Source: Pseudaeromonas sharmana
GTDB lineage: Bacteria; Pseudomonadota; Gammaproteobacteria; Enterobacterales; Aeromonadaceae
NCBI RefSeq assembly: GCF_042649925.1
Contig: NZ_JBHSAF010000001.1
Location: forward strand, 248,001-312,000
Reading direction: 5' to 3'
DNA: 64,000 bases
Part shown: positions 16,450-26,064 of the stretch, piece by piece
Numbering within the stretch: the first letter of the stretch is position 1
Layout of the letters: every line of letters starts with the position of its first letter
Made by a program: the position numbers and the translations under genes
Notes under the pieces: generated by a model
Seen by the model: the letters and a program-made list of their open reading frames with translations, nothing else
What the model was told of the DNA's origin: nothing
Databases searched by the model: none

Positions 16450-17616
16450 TCATGCCTCGCAGCAGACCTCTACGCGGCCATAGAAGGCCGCCTCGTACAG
16501 GTCGCGAACATCGGCAACAGTCGGCTGTCCAGGGTTGGTCCAGGTACAGGGATCGGCATGGGCATTGCGGCTCATACGCTCCAGCACATCGTGGAAGTGG
16601 GCTTCGTCGAAGTTGACTTCATCGCATTGGCTAAAGCAGCACGGAATGTTCAACTGGGCGTTCAGGCGCTCGACCGCCTTGGCCAGATCATCAATGCCCA
16701 GCAGTTTCTCGACCCGGGCGTATTTGTCGCTGAATTGCCGGTTGAAACGAATGATATAAGGCAACAGGATGGCGTTGGCCAGGCCGTGAGTCACCCCAAA
16801 TTCACCACCGATCTTGTGTGCCAGCGAGTGAACCAGCCCGAGCGACGCATTAGTGAACGCCATACCGGCCAGCGCCGAAGCGTTGTGCATGTTGAAGCGT
16901 GCCGTGGCGTCACTGCCCTGATGATAGGCCTGCGGCAAGTTTTCCAGCACCAGACGGATGGCCTCCATCGCATAAGGATCGGTAAACGAGGTGGCCGCGG
17001 TAGAGGCCACCGCCTCGATGGCATGAGCCAGGACATCCATCCCTGTGTTGGCAGTGATGTGCGGCGGCATGGTAGCCGGGAGCGCCGGATCGAGGATGGC
17101 GATATCCGGCACCATGTCTGCGGCGACAATCGGGTACTTGATGTGATTGTCGGTGTCGGTAATCACCGAGAAGGCGGTGATCTCCGAAGCGGTACCACTG
17201 GTAGATGGAATGGCGACAAAACGCGCCTTGTTGCGCAGTGGTGGCATGGAGCCGGGGGTCAGTATGTCTGCAAATTTCAGTTGCGGGTGTTCGTAGAAAC
17301 ACCACATCACCTTGGCGGCATCCAGTGCCGAGCCTCCGCCGATGGCAACAATCCAGTCAGGCTCAAACTCCAGCATCGCCTGGGCGCCACGTTGCACGGT
17401 GGCGACGGAGGGATTGGGCTCGACACCCTCGACGATACGGGTTTCCATGCCCGCTTGTCGCAACAGGGTCGCGGCTTGTTCGAGAAAACCGAATTTATGC
17501 ATCGAACTGCCACCGGTCACCAGCATGGCGCGACGCCCCTTGAGGGTCGACAGATGATTCAGGGCATCGGCACCGTAGACGATGTCGCGAGGTATCGAAA
17601 AACGCATGACGGACAT
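16450..17616 (-). CDS. Iron-containing alcohol dehydrogenase
   Basis: A 388-residue group-III alcohol dehydrogenase. The NAD-binding GGGSALDAAK is at residues 93-102, and the iron ligands are D194, H198, H263 and H277 (MDVLAHAIEA and VHSLAHKIGGEFGVTHG). The family includes propanediol, butanol and methanol dehydrogenases; the substrate cannot be told from sequence. The ATG at 17616 follows AAGGAG with ideal spacing. The gene stands alone, with its own terminator. A perfect ATGAC-GTA-GTCAT dyad at 17679-17691 lies in its promoter region. Confidence 0.93.
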   Translation of the reverse strand: MSVMRFSIPRDIVYGADALNHLSTLKGRRAMLVTGGSSMHKFGFLEQAATLLRQAGMETRIVEGVEPNPSVATVQRGAQAMLEFEPDWIVAIGGGSALDAAKVMWCFYEHPQLKFADILTPGSMPPLRNKARFVAIPSTSGTASEITAFSVITDTDNHIKYPIVAADMVPDIAILDPALPATMPPHITANTGMDVLAHAIEAVASTAATSFTDPYAMEAIRLVLENLPQAYHQGSDATARFNMHNASALAGMAFTNASLGLVHSLAHKIGGEFGVTHGLANAILLPYIIRFNRQFSDKYARVEKLLGIDDLAKAVERLNAQLNIPCCFSQCDEVNFDEAHFHDVLERMSRNAHADPCTWTNPGQPTVADVRDLYEAAFYGRVEVCCEA

Positions 17617-17678
17617 GATGACTCCTTGAGCTGAAGGGTTAAAACCGAGGCCGTCTCGAGGCCAGAACTGCAGGCATG

Positions 17679-17691
17679 ATGACGTAGTCAT
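17679..17691. promoter_or_regulatory. Possible operator upstream of the alcohol dehydrogenase gene
   Basis: A perfect dyad ATGAC-GTA-GTCAT lies 63 bases before the dehydrogenase ATG, in a place suited to an operator. The cognate regulator is unknown. Confidence 0.3.
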
Positions 17692-17861
17692 TTGACTCAT
17701 AAGGTGCGCTGGCTAACAAAAACCACAACCGAAACAGGCAAGTGCGCACAGCTAAATGATGTCGATACCTTCACTGTTTTGAATTGTTAATCAGGTGTTG
17801 TGTTTGTGTTGCGGTGGTGTCTTTTCTATGATGCGCCTCCTCATCGTACAAGGAGCAGGTG

Positions 17862-19286
17862 ATGTCGGAACCGGACTCAGTGTTATCTACCCCCCCGCAA
17901 TCTGCCGTTGCGCAGGATGTGCGGGGCTTCTATCAGCGAGCCTGGCGCTGGCACTTTTACGCCGGCCTGTTCGTGGCGCCATTTTTACTGCTGCTGGCGG
18001 TGACCGGTATTATTTATCTGTACAAACCGCAACTGGATCGCTGGCTGTATGCTGACTTGCAGTGGGTCACCCCGGCCGCCACGGCCTGGTCCGCCGATGC
18101 CTTGCTGGCACAGGCTCGGTCTCACCGTCCGCAGGCCAGTGTTGTCAGCTATATTCCGTCCCCGGCAGCCGATCGCAGTGTAGAGGTGGTGCTGGCGGAT
18201 GCGGGGGTTGAATGGTCGCAGTTTATTGATCCCTACACGGGGCGCTGGCTGGGCGAGTACCAAACCGCCGCGACACTGCCAGCGCTGGCGCGTGAGCTGC
18301 ACGCCGACTTGATGCTGGGTAAGTTTGGTGATGCCGTGCTGGAGATCGTCGCGGGCTGGGGATTGTTGCTGTTGGTGACGGGGGCGTATCTGTGGTGGCC
18401 ACGGCGTGGCCCGGGCGCCCAGGGCGTCATGCTGCCGAGGCAGGCTCTACGCTCGCGCGCCGGCTGGCGCGATCTGCATGCGGCAACGGGATTTTGGACG
18501 GCCGCCGGGCTGCTGTTCTTCCTGCTCAGTGGCATGACGTGGACCGGTTTTTGGGGGGGGCAGTTTGCTGATGTCTGGAATCGCTTCCCGGCCGCAATGT
18601 GGAACCAGGTTCCGGAATCGGCGCCGCCGGCCCGCGCTTTGAATCAGGCGCATAGACAGACGGTACCCTGGGCGGTGGAAAATACCCCGCTACCGGCATC
18701 ACAGGCCCACCACGCCGCGGTCACGACAGCGCCGGCGGAACCGACCGCGATCACTCTACAACAGGTGGTGACGTTGGCTCAGGAGCACGGCGTTCACCCC
18801 GGATACAGCATCACGTTGCCGCGCGGTGAGCACGGTGTCTATACCATTGCCTTATTTGCCGACGACCCGCGCCATGACGCGACCTTGCATCTGGATCAAT
18901 ACAGCGGTGCCGTGTTGGCCGATGTGCGCTGGCAAGATTATCCCTGGGTCGCCAAGGTGGTGGAGACTGGCGTCATGCTGCATATGGGCAAGATGTATGG
19001 CCCTGTGCACCAGGCGGTGATGCTGGTGTTATGTTTGCTGGTGATCATTCTGTCGCTCTCCGGGCTCTGGTTATGGTGGTGTCGTCGCCCGGCGCGGCGC
19101 TTTGGGGTGCCGCCGTTGCCGCATGCCTTGCCGCTGTGGCGCGGAGCCGTGATCCTCTCCCTGCTGCTCGGTCTGCTGTTTCCTTTGCTGGGGGCCTCGC
19201 TGTTGGCGGTCTGGGTGCTGGATACACTGATCTGGCGCTGGGTTGCGGCACGCCGTGCCGCCCCTCGGCGCGTGGAGTCAGCCTGA
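17862..19286 (+). CDS. PepSY-associated TM helix protein
   Basis: A 474-residue inner-membrane protein of the PepSY_TM family (COG3182), often linked to ferric-siderophore reduction. A first membrane helix at about residues 30-55 contains GLFVAPFLLLLAVTGIIYL. Periplasmic PepSY-like segments, a second helix pair around 165-230, and a C-terminal pair follow. Histidines near the helices (RELHAD, RDLHAATG, MLHMGKM) could bind haem. The ATG at 17862 follows AGGAG by 6 bases. No convincing Fur box was found upstream, so iron control is not shown. No siderophore receptor is adjacent. Confidence 0.85.
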   Translation: MSEPDSVLSTPPQSAVAQDVRGFYQRAWRWHFYAGLFVAPFLLLLAVTGIIYLYKPQLDRWLYADLQWVTPAATAWSADALLAQARSHRPQASVVSYIPSPAADRSVEVVLADAGVEWSQFIDPYTGRWLGEYQTAATLPALARELHADLMLGKFGDAVLEIVAGWGLLLLVTGAYLWWPRRGPGAQGVMLPRQALRSRAGWRDLHAATGFWTAAGLLFFLLSGMTWTGFWGGQFADVWNRFPAAMWNQVPESAPPARALNQAHRQTVPWAVENTPLPASQAHHAAVTTAPAEPTAITLQQVVTLAQEHGVHPGYSITLPRGEHGVYTIALFADDPRHDATLHLDQYSGAVLADVRWQDYPWVAKVVETGVMLHMGKMYGPVHQAVMLVLCLLVIILSLSGLWLWWCRRPARRFGVPPLPHALPLWRGAVILSLLLGLLFPLLGASLLAVWVLDTLIWRWVAARRAAPRRVESA

Positions 19287-19398
19287 CGTCTAAGCCTCCC
19301 TCCGGCTGACGGGGGCACCGTTTGGCGGCGACAGGGCTTGGTCACGGGCTCTGGCTTTGGCACAATGCCGGCTTTGCGTCACGGATCCAGGAGCCGGC

Positions 19399-21942
19399 AT
19401 GGTGGACCCCTTTTGCCTTTCATCCCCGTTGCTCGGGCCTCTCAACGATAGTGAGCGGTTGCCGGTGCTGGCCGTTTGGCCTGCCCTGGTGACGGCCCTC
19501 GCCACGGCAACCCCCGTGGTGTTGCAGGCGCCGCCAGGGGCGGGTAAATCGACGGCCCTGCCATTACAGCTGTTGCTACAAGGGTCGGTATCCGGTCGGA
19601 TTCTGATGCTGGAGCCACGCCGCCTGGCGGCGCGCAACATCGCCCACTATCTGGCGGCCCAACTGGGTGAGCCGGTGGGAGAACGGATTGGATACCGGGT
19701 GCGGGGCGAGAGCCGCACCAGTGCCGCCACCCGACTCGAGATCGTCACCGAGGGGATTTTAACGCGGATGCTGCAAGCCGATCCTGAGCTCAGTGGCATC
19801 GATTTGCTGATCTTTGACGAATTTCATGAACGGAATTTGCATGCCGACCTGGCGCTGGCGCTGGCGCTGGAGTCGCGCGCGGCGCTGCGCACCGACCTGC
19901 GTCTGCTGGTGATGTCGGCGACCCTCGACGGGCTGGATTTTTCGCCGCGGCTACCCGAAGCGCAATTGCTCAGCAGTGCGGGCCGAGCCCATCCGATCAC
20001 CGTGCATTATCGCCCCGTTAACCGCCTGCAACCGCTGATTGCGCAATGGGGACAGGTGGTGCTGGAAGCGTTGCAGGCCGAATCTGGCAGCCTGCTGGTC
20101 TTCTTGCCCGGTGTCGGTGAAATCGACCAGCTGACGCTCTGGTTACAGGAGCGGCTGACCAGCGCCGACGATCTGCTGATCGCCCCCCTGCATGGCCGGT
20201 TGCCATTTGCCGCCCAGCAGCAGGCCATCGCCCCCGTTGCGGCCGCTAAACGCAAAGTGGTGCTGGCAACCAACGTCGCCGAAACCTCGTTGACCATTGA
20301 AGGCATTCGCGTCGTCATCGACAGTGGGCTGGAGCGCCGCGTGCGCTTTGATCTGGGCAGTGGACTGGAGCGGCTGGAGCTCAAACCGATTTCCCGGGCG
20401 TCGGCAACGCAGCGTGCTGGCCGTGCCGGCCGTCTCGGTCCTGGCGTCTGTTACCGGCTATGGAGCAGCGAGCAACAGGAGCGGCTGGATGAACAGAGCC
20501 CACCGGAGATGGCCTGTGCCGAGCTGACGCCCCTGGTGCTGGAAGCGCTGCAGTGGGGCTGCGAGCCGGAGGCGTTACCCTGGCTCGATCCACCACCGGC
20601 ACCGGCCCTGGCCGCCGCTCGGCAGTTGCTGCAAGCGCTGTCGGCGCTGGATGCTGACCATCGCCTCACGCCGCGTGGCCGTGAGCTGGCCGCATTGCCT
20701 TGTCACCCGCGGCTGGCCCAGCTGTTGTTGCAGGCCTGTGCGCTGGAAGGGGAGTGGCCGGGAATCGTCGATGAGGCCTGCTATCTGGTGGCGTTACTCG
20801 AAGAACAGAAGCGCGGAGCGGCCAGCTTGAGTGGCTTGTTGTCGCGCCATGCCGCGGCGGTACGCCCCTTGGCCAGACGTTGGCGGGAGCGCGTGGGGCG
20901 GTTGCGTCCGGCGTTGAAAGCGCCCCTGGCCAACCTGTCCCAGACGAGCCACGCCGGTGTGCTAGCCGCGCTGGCCTGGCCGGATCGCATCGGTCGTCTG
21001 CGCAGCGGCAGCCGCTATCAGCTCAGTGGCGGCCAGAGTGCCGACCTGGCTCCGGAGCATGAATTGACCGGCCAGCCGTGGCTGGTCGCCATCGAGCCGG
21101 TGCAAAATGAACAGGGCATCCGTATTCATGTGGCCGAGACCGTGACGCTGGCCGATCTCAACCGGGCGTTACCCTCCTTGTTGCGGCGGCACAGCTGGTT
21201 TGGCTGGGATGAGCGCGAGGGACGGGTTCGGGCCGAACAGCAACTGTGCCTGGGGCAGATTGTCGTCGAGCGTCAGCCGGTCACCGATCTGAGTGATGAG
21301 CAGAAGGCCCGCTGCCTGCTGGCGGGGATCCGCAAGGCCGGACTTGCGGTGTTGCCGTGGGACGAGGAGAGCGAACAGTTACTGGCGCGGTTGCGCTGTG
21401 CCGTAGACTGGTTGCCGCAGGAGATGGCGGCCCTGGGCGCGCCCGCGCTGGATGAGGCGGCTTTGCTGGCATCGCTGGAACTATGGTTGTTACCTCATCT
21501 GATGGGGATGAGTCGGCTGGAGCAGCTAAGACGTCTCGATTTGGGTAACATACTGCGCCAATGGCTGCCGTGGCCGCTATCGCGTGAGCTAGATAGCTGG
21601 TTGCCGAGCCACTTCACGGCACCGACCGGCAGCCGGTTGCGCATCCGTTATCAGGCCGGTGCGGCGCCGGTATTGCCAGTGCGCATCCAGGAGATGTTCG
21701 GCCAGTCGCAGACGCCGACTGTTGCCAAGGGCCGGGTGGCTCTGGTGATCGAATTGCTGTCGCCGGCACAGCGACCGTTGCAGATCACCCGCGATCTGGT
21801 GGCCTTCTGGCAGGGCAGCTATGCCGAGGTAAAAAAAGAGATGAAGGGGCGGTATCCGAAGCACTACTGGCCGGATAACCCGTTGGAGGCGATGCCGACC
21901 CGTTATACCAAGCACAGGATGAATCAAGACCATGGCGCGTAA
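19399..21942 (+). CDS. hrpB: ATP-dependent RNA helicase HrpB
   Basis: An 847-residue DEAH-type helicase. Motif I APPGAGKST is at residues 44-52, motif II DEFH at 140-143, motif III SAT soon after, and motif VI QRAGRAGR in the second RecA domain. HA2 and the HrpB-specific C-terminal domain follow. The cellular role of HrpB is poorly known. The ATG at 19399 follows AGGAG; an ATG 14 codons upstream lacks one. Its end overlaps the mrcB start by 11 bases, the usual gene pair in gammaproteobacteria. Confidence 0.96.
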   Translation: MVDPFCLSSPLLGPLNDSERLPVLAVWPALVTALATATPVVLQAPPGAGKSTALPLQLLLQGSVSGRILMLEPRRLAARNIAHYLAAQLGEPVGERIGYRVRGESRTSAATRLEIVTEGILTRMLQADPELSGIDLLIFDEFHERNLHADLALALALESRAALRTDLRLLVMSATLDGLDFSPRLPEAQLLSSAGRAHPITVHYRPVNRLQPLIAQWGQVVLEALQAESGSLLVFLPGVGEIDQLTLWLQERLTSADDLLIAPLHGRLPFAAQQQAIAPVAAAKRKVVLATNVAETSLTIEGIRVVIDSGLERRVRFDLGSGLERLELKPISRASATQRAGRAGRLGPGVCYRLWSSEQQERLDEQSPPEMACAELTPLVLEALQWGCEPEALPWLDPPPAPALAAARQLLQALSALDADHRLTPRGRELAALPCHPRLAQLLLQACALEGEWPGIVDEACYLVALLEEQKRGAASLSGLLSRHAAAVRPLARRWRERVGRLRPALKAPLANLSQTSHAGVLAALAWPDRIGRLRSGSRYQLSGGQSADLAPEHELTGQPWLVAIEPVQNEQGIRIHVAETVTLADLNRALPSLLRRHSWFGWDEREGRVRAEQQLCLGQIVVERQPVTDLSDEQKARCLLAGIRKAGLAVLPWDEESEQLLARLRCAVDWLPQEMAALGAPALDEAALLASLELWLLPHLMGMSRLEQLRRLDLGNILRQWLPWPLSRELDSWLPSHFTAPTGSRLRIRYQAGAAPVLPVRIQEMFGQSQTPTVAKGRVALVIELLSPAQRPLQITRDLVAFWQGSYAEVKKEMKGRYPKHYWPDNPLEAMPTRYTKHRMNQDHGA

Positions 21943-24277
21943 ACCAAGAAGCAAAAAGAAACAGGCATGGCACCAGAAGGTGAACTGGCGACGCTGGGGG
22001 TGGTTGACCTTCAAGCTCGGGTTGGTGCTGCTGGCCTGCCTGCTGGTCACCGGTATCTATCTGGATAGCCTGATCCGCAACAAATTTGATGGTCAGAAGT
22101 GGCAGTTGCCGGCGTTGGTCTACAGTCGGCCGCTGGAGCTGTTTCCCGGTCAGCGGCTCTCCCGCGAGCAGATGCTGCATGAACTCAAGCTGCTGAACTA
22201 CCGGCCGAGCAAACAACCCAAAGGGGCGGGACAGTATGCATTCGCCGGTAATAAGCTGGTGCTGATCCGGCGGCCGTTTACCTTTGCCGATGGTGCCGAG
22301 CAGGCGCGGCCTTTGCTGTTGACGTTCGAGGGGCAACGCTTGCAGCGTATCCAGAATGCCGATAACCAGCGTGATCTGGGTTATGTGCGCATGGATCCGG
22401 TGTTGCTGGACCGGCTGAGCAATGAGGAGATCGAAGATCGTCTGTTACTGCGTCTGGATGAGGTGCCGCAGTCTTTCATCGATACCCTGCTGACGGTGGA
22501 AGACCGTGATTTTTACCACCACGGTGGCGTGTCGCTGCTCTCCATTGGCCGCGCCTTCTTTGCCAACCTCAAGGCCGGGCGGGCGGTGCAGGGGGGGAGT
22601 ACCCTGACCCAGCAGTTGGCAAAGAACTTTTTCCTCAGTTCGGAACGCAGCCTGTGGCGCAAGGTTCAGGAAGCCTATATGGCGGTGATCATCGACTACC
22701 GCTATAGCAAGGATCAGATCCTCGAGACCTACATCAACGAGATCTATCTGGGGCAGAACAAGTCGCAGGGGGTGTACGGTTTCGGTCTGGCGTCCTATTT
22801 CTACTTCGGTCTGCCGCTGAACGAGCTGGAGCCGGATCAGATGGCGCTGCTGGTCGGCATGGTGCGTGGCCCCTCCTATTACGATCCCTGGCGCTTTCCG
22901 GATCGGGCGCGCGAGCGGCGCGATCTGGTGCTGCGCCTGCTGCTGGATAACCTGAAGATAGAGCCGCCGGAGTATCAGACCTATCTGGATAAGCCGCTGA
23001 CCCTGCTGCCGCGCGGCCAGATGAGCTATGGCCGCACCCCGGCATTCATGGGCCTGCTCAAGCGAGAGCTGAAGAGCCGCTTTGGCGATAACCTGCTACA
23101 GCAATCCGGGCTGCGCATCTTCACCAGCCTGGATCCGGTCGCCCAGCAGTCGGCTGAACTGGCGGTCACCAGCCAGCTGGATCGCATCGAGAAGGAGCGC
23201 AAGAAGCCGAATCTGCAGGGGGCCATGGTGGTGTCCAACTGGCGCACCGGCGAGATCTCGGCGCTGGTCGGTGGTCGGGATATCCGCTATGCCGGCTTCA
23301 ACCGGGCGCTGGATGCGCGCCGTCCCATCGGCTCGCTGGTCAAGCCGGCGGTTTATCTGACCGGGCTGCAGAAGGGGTACAACCTGGCGACGCCACTGCG
23401 CGATGAGCCGCTGACGCTACGTAATCAGGGCGGCCAGACCTGGCGGCCGCAGAACTACGATAAGGGCTTTCGCGGTACTGTGCCGTATTACCAGGCGATG
23501 GCTGAATCGCTGAACCTGCCGACGGTCCGGCTGGGCATGGATGTTGGCGTTGGCAAGGTAGTCGAGACGTTGCAGGCGCTTGGTGTCACACAGCCGATCC
23601 AGGCGTTTCCGTCACTGTTCCTCGGTACGGTGGCGCTGTCGCCGTTCGAGGTGAACCAGATGTACCTGACGCTGGCCAGCGAGGGCCTGTATCAGCCGTT
23701 GACCACACTGCGCAGCGTGCAGGCCAGTGATGGCAAGCTGCTGTACCAGAAGGACCTGAAGGCGGAGCGTCGTGTCGATGCCCGCGACAGCTACCTGACG
23801 CTGTACATCATGACCCGGGTCGCCAGCCAGGGGACGGCCCGGGCGCTGGCGACCCGCTTCCCCAAGGCCACCCTGGCGGGCAAGACGGGAACCACCGACA
23901 ACCTGCGTGACTCCTGGTTTAGTGGCCTCGACAACGACGAACTGGTCAGCGTCTGGGTAGGGCGGGATGATAACCAGCCGGCTGGCTTGACCGGTGCCAA
24001 TGGCGCCCTGCAGTTGTTCGGTGACTACCTGGGGCGGCGCGGTGTCAACTCGCTACAGCTGGCGGTGCCCAAGGGCATTGTCTGGAGCAACTTCTCGCGT
24101 GGCGGCAAGCCGGTGGATGCCGGTTGTGTGGGCAGCCTGTCGTTACCGGCACGGCTGGACCAGCTTGGTCCCAAGGAGGCCTGCAGCAGCGGAGGTGAAG
24201 CGCGCCCCGATAACCCGGTAGACTGGTTCAAGCAGCTGTTTAGCTTGAATGAGGATGAGCTCCCGGCGCGGGGGTAA
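21932..24277 (+). CDS. mrcB: Penicillin-binding protein 1B
   Basis: A 781-residue bifunctional class-A penicillin-binding protein, with glycosyltransferase and transpeptidase activities for septal and lateral peptidoglycan. A basic cytoplasmic N-terminus precedes one membrane helix at about residues 30-50, then the UB2H domain that docks LpoB. The glycosyltransferase has E190 in VEDRDFYHHGG. The transpeptidase shows SxxK at S468-K471, SxN at S526-N528 and KTG at 651-653. An intrinsic terminator follows. Confidence 0.97.
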   Translation: MARKPRSKKKQAWHQKVNWRRWGWLTFKLGLVLLACLLVTGIYLDSLIRNKFDGQKWQLPALVYSRPLELFPGQRLSREQMLHELKLLNYRPSKQPKGAGQYAFAGNKLVLIRRPFTFADGAEQARPLLLTFEGQRLQRIQNADNQRDLGYVRMDPVLLDRLSNEEIEDRLLLRLDEVPQSFIDTLLTVEDRDFYHHGGVSLLSIGRAFFANLKAGRAVQGGSTLTQQLAKNFFLSSERSLWRKVQEAYMAVIIDYRYSKDQILETYINEIYLGQNKSQGVYGFGLASYFYFGLPLNELEPDQMALLVGMVRGPSYYDPWRFPDRARERRDLVLRLLLDNLKIEPPEYQTYLDKPLTLLPRGQMSYGRTPAFMGLLKRELKSRFGDNLLQQSGLRIFTSLDPVAQQSAELAVTSQLDRIEKERKKPNLQGAMVVSNWRTGEISALVGGRDIRYAGFNRALDARRPIGSLVKPAVYLTGLQKGYNLATPLRDEPLTLRNQGGQTWRPQNYDKGFRGTVPYYQAMAESLNLPTVRLGMDVGVGKVVETLQALGVTQPIQAFPSLFLGTVALSPFEVNQMYLTLASEGLYQPLTTLRSVQASDGKLLYQKDLKAERRVDARDSYLTLYIMTRVASQGTARALATRFPKATLAGKTGTTDNLRDSWFSGLDNDELVSVWVGRDDNQPAGLTGANGALQLFGDYLGRRGVNSLQLAVPKGIVWSNFSRGGKPVDAGCVGSLSLPARLDQLGPKEACSSGGEARPDNPVDWFKQLFSLNEDELPARG

Positions 24278-24319
24278 TCTCAAACCCGCGGCCGTCATCA
24301 TGCGGCAACCCGTACACTC

Positions 24320-24346
24320 AAAACGGCGACTCAGGTCGCCGTTTTG
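24320..24346 (+). terminator. Intrinsic terminator of mrcB
   Basis: AAAACGGCGAC (24320-24330) pairs perfectly with GTCGCCGTTTT (24335-24345) around a TCAG loop. It lies 43 bases past the mrcB stop. The U-tract is the last four bases of the stem. Confidence 0.85.
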
Positions 24347-24988
24347 GCCGCTGGCAGTGAGCAACCGATTGGCGACAGGTCTGATCGCGGGTGAGCAAAC
24401 GGTGGCTGACGCCTTGTTCAACTGGACAGCCAGGTGCTGCCCGATGTCCAGATCGGGCGTATAAACCGGATCCGACACCGAATTACGCAGGCGATTGCCG
24501 TCTGCCAATTTTTTCATCTCCGACCTGACTAATGCGTACCTGAGTATCGCGCCGCGTCCCACTCTTCCTGCTCGCCATTTATTGCAATTCAAAGCCATAC
24601 AAAAAGTAACCCTTTTATGTTGCAAATGTGACCAGTATGGGTTTCGTATGGCGCAATAGGCGATAGCATGTCAAGCGCATAAGGATGAGTCAGACAGGCT
24701 AGTCGGACTGTGGTGTGTGAACTCAAGGATGGTTGCTTGCACGCAAGATGCTGTTGTGTACTTGGCAATTTGCGTTTTCCCGTTATGAATCGAAGCGTTA
24801 TTGCTGCCGCTGTACTTGGAGCAATACGGATCGTCGCCCTCCTTTTGTTTATGACGTGATGTCACTTGGTGTCATTGTCATTTTGCCCATCGTTTCCTTG
24901 TTAGCGAATTACGAGTGCTAGCGCCCGGTTGGGTTGGGCATGGCGGCGTAATCTGTCGCGGTGGTTCGGCATGGTGGAAGAATTGGAC
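24347..24988. other. Gene-free stretch, about 640 bases
   Basis: No reading frame here has a credible start with a ribosome site, codon use like its neighbours, or recognisable protein sequence. The frames of 60-70 codons at 24733-24921 and 24671-24865 look random. The segment from about 24580 to 24900 is visibly richer in A+T than the surrounding genes. No tRNA, repeat or clear terminator was seen apart from the mrcB hairpin just before it. Confidence 0.5.
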
Positions 24989-25471
24989 TCAGGATTTCCA
25001 GGTCATGGCCAGGTGCAGAGCGTCCCCTGTTCCCGCCATGAAGCCCAGACGCTCGTAGAGCGTTCGGGCCGGACTAGCCGGATCAACGTGAAGCTGTATC
25101 GGTATTCCCTTTGCCGTGGCTTCGGCCTGCAATTGACGGATTAAGGCGCTACCGATGCCCAGCCGCTGGTGGCTGGGCAGCAAGGCAATATCCACTAGCC
25201 GCAGCTGCGCTGGCAACTCGGCGACTAGCAAACGGCCAATCGGTGCGCCTTGCTGCTCGATAAGGGCAAAGCGCTCTGTGGGGTAGTGAGCGAAATAGTG
25301 CCGGGATTGGGCCTCGAACTGGCTGTGCAGGAATAGTGATTTTTGTTGTTCGTTGAATGGAAAGTGCGCCATCTCTGCCTGGCGATTGAGGGCATAGAGC
25401 CTCGCCATAAAGGCGTGGTCGTCGTCGGTTATCGGGCGCAGGCGAACGTCGGCGGGCAAAGGATTGTGCAT
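24989..25471 (-). CDS. GNAT family N-acetyltransferase
   Basis: A 160-residue acetyltransferase of the GNAT fold. The acetyl-CoA motif A reads LLPSHQRLGIGSALIRQL, preceded by a beta strand with LRLVDIAL. Motif B contains ASPARTLYERLGF near the C-terminus. The ATG at 25471 follows GAGGAG; a further ATG 13 codons upstream is less likely. It is divergent from three tail-collar genes with only 68 bases between, so a shared regulatory region is probable. An acetyltransferase beside such genes seems to be a recurring neighbourhood from memory, but the substrate is unknown. Confidence 0.87.
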   Translation of the reverse strand: MHNPLPADVRLRPITDDDHAFMARLYALNRQAEMAHFPFNEQQKSLFLHSQFEAQSRHYFAHYPTERFALIEQQGAPIGRLLVAELPAQLRLVDIALLPSHQRLGIGSALIRQLQAEATAKGIPIQLHVDPASPARTLYERLGFMAGTGDALHLAMTWKS

Positions 25472-25539
25472 GGCGCTGTCTCCTCTCTTTGGTTCGGGAT
25501 GGGATGGCATATCAATAACGGAATAAGCAAGGAAATGCT

Positions 25540-26052
25540 ATGGAACCCTATCTGGGAGAAATACGGATTTTTGGTGGCCAGAATGCCCCGGTCGGGTGGG
25601 CCTTTTGCGACGGCCAACTCCTGTCGGTCAGTGACAACGAGACTCTTTATGCGCTGCTTGGCACCACCTACGGTGGCGACGGGGTGAACAGCTTCGCACT
25701 GCCCGATTTGCGTAGCCGGCTACCGTTGCACATGGGCAAATCCAGCTCCGGGCGTATCTATACGCAGGGTGAACAGGGGGGTACCGAACAGGTAACCCTG
25801 ACAACCGATCAACTCCCTGCGCACACCCATCAGGCCAGAGGATCCGCCACCGGCAGCGTAGGCAGTCCCAAAGATGCCTGTTGGGCCGCCAGCAGTGCCG
25901 TATCCACCTACTCAACAGTAACTCCGACCACCAACATGGCGGCCCTGGCTGTGACGCCGACGGGAGCTAGCCAACCCCACGACAACCTGATGCCCTGCCT
26001 GGGCTTGAGCTTCATCATCGCCCTGCAAGGCATCTATCCCACACCGGATTAA
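25540..26052 (+). CDS. Tail-collar domain (MdpB-like) protein, copy 1
   Basis: A 170-residue protein with the phage tail collar domain (T4 gp12-like) at the N-terminus: GEIRIFGGQNAPVGWAFCDG, then LLGTTYGGDG and FALPDLRSRLPLH. A central LPAHTH may bind metal, as histidines do in tail fibres. The C-terminus has QPHDNLMPCLGLSFIIALQG. The order of blocks is that of the MdpB (microcystin-dependent protein B) family, whose function is unknown. There is no signal peptide. AAGGA precedes the ATG. No phage structural genes are nearby. Confidence 0.88.
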   Translation: MEPYLGEIRIFGGQNAPVGWAFCDGQLLSVSDNETLYALLGTTYGGDGVNSFALPDLRSRLPLHMGKSSSGRIYTQGEQGGTEQVTLTTDQLPAHTHQARGSATGSVGSPKDACWAASSAVSTYSTVTPTTNMAALAVTPTGASQPHDNLMPCLGLSFIIALQGIYPTPD

Positions 26053-26064
26053 GGAGGATTCATC

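Noticed and set aside
17617..17861. Fur box before the PepSY membrane protein
   Set aside because: No sequence close to the Fur consensus was found, although the family is often iron-regulated.
24733..24921. Small frame of 62 codons after mrcB
   Set aside because: No ribosome site, no protein-like composition, and no conserved features; likely random.
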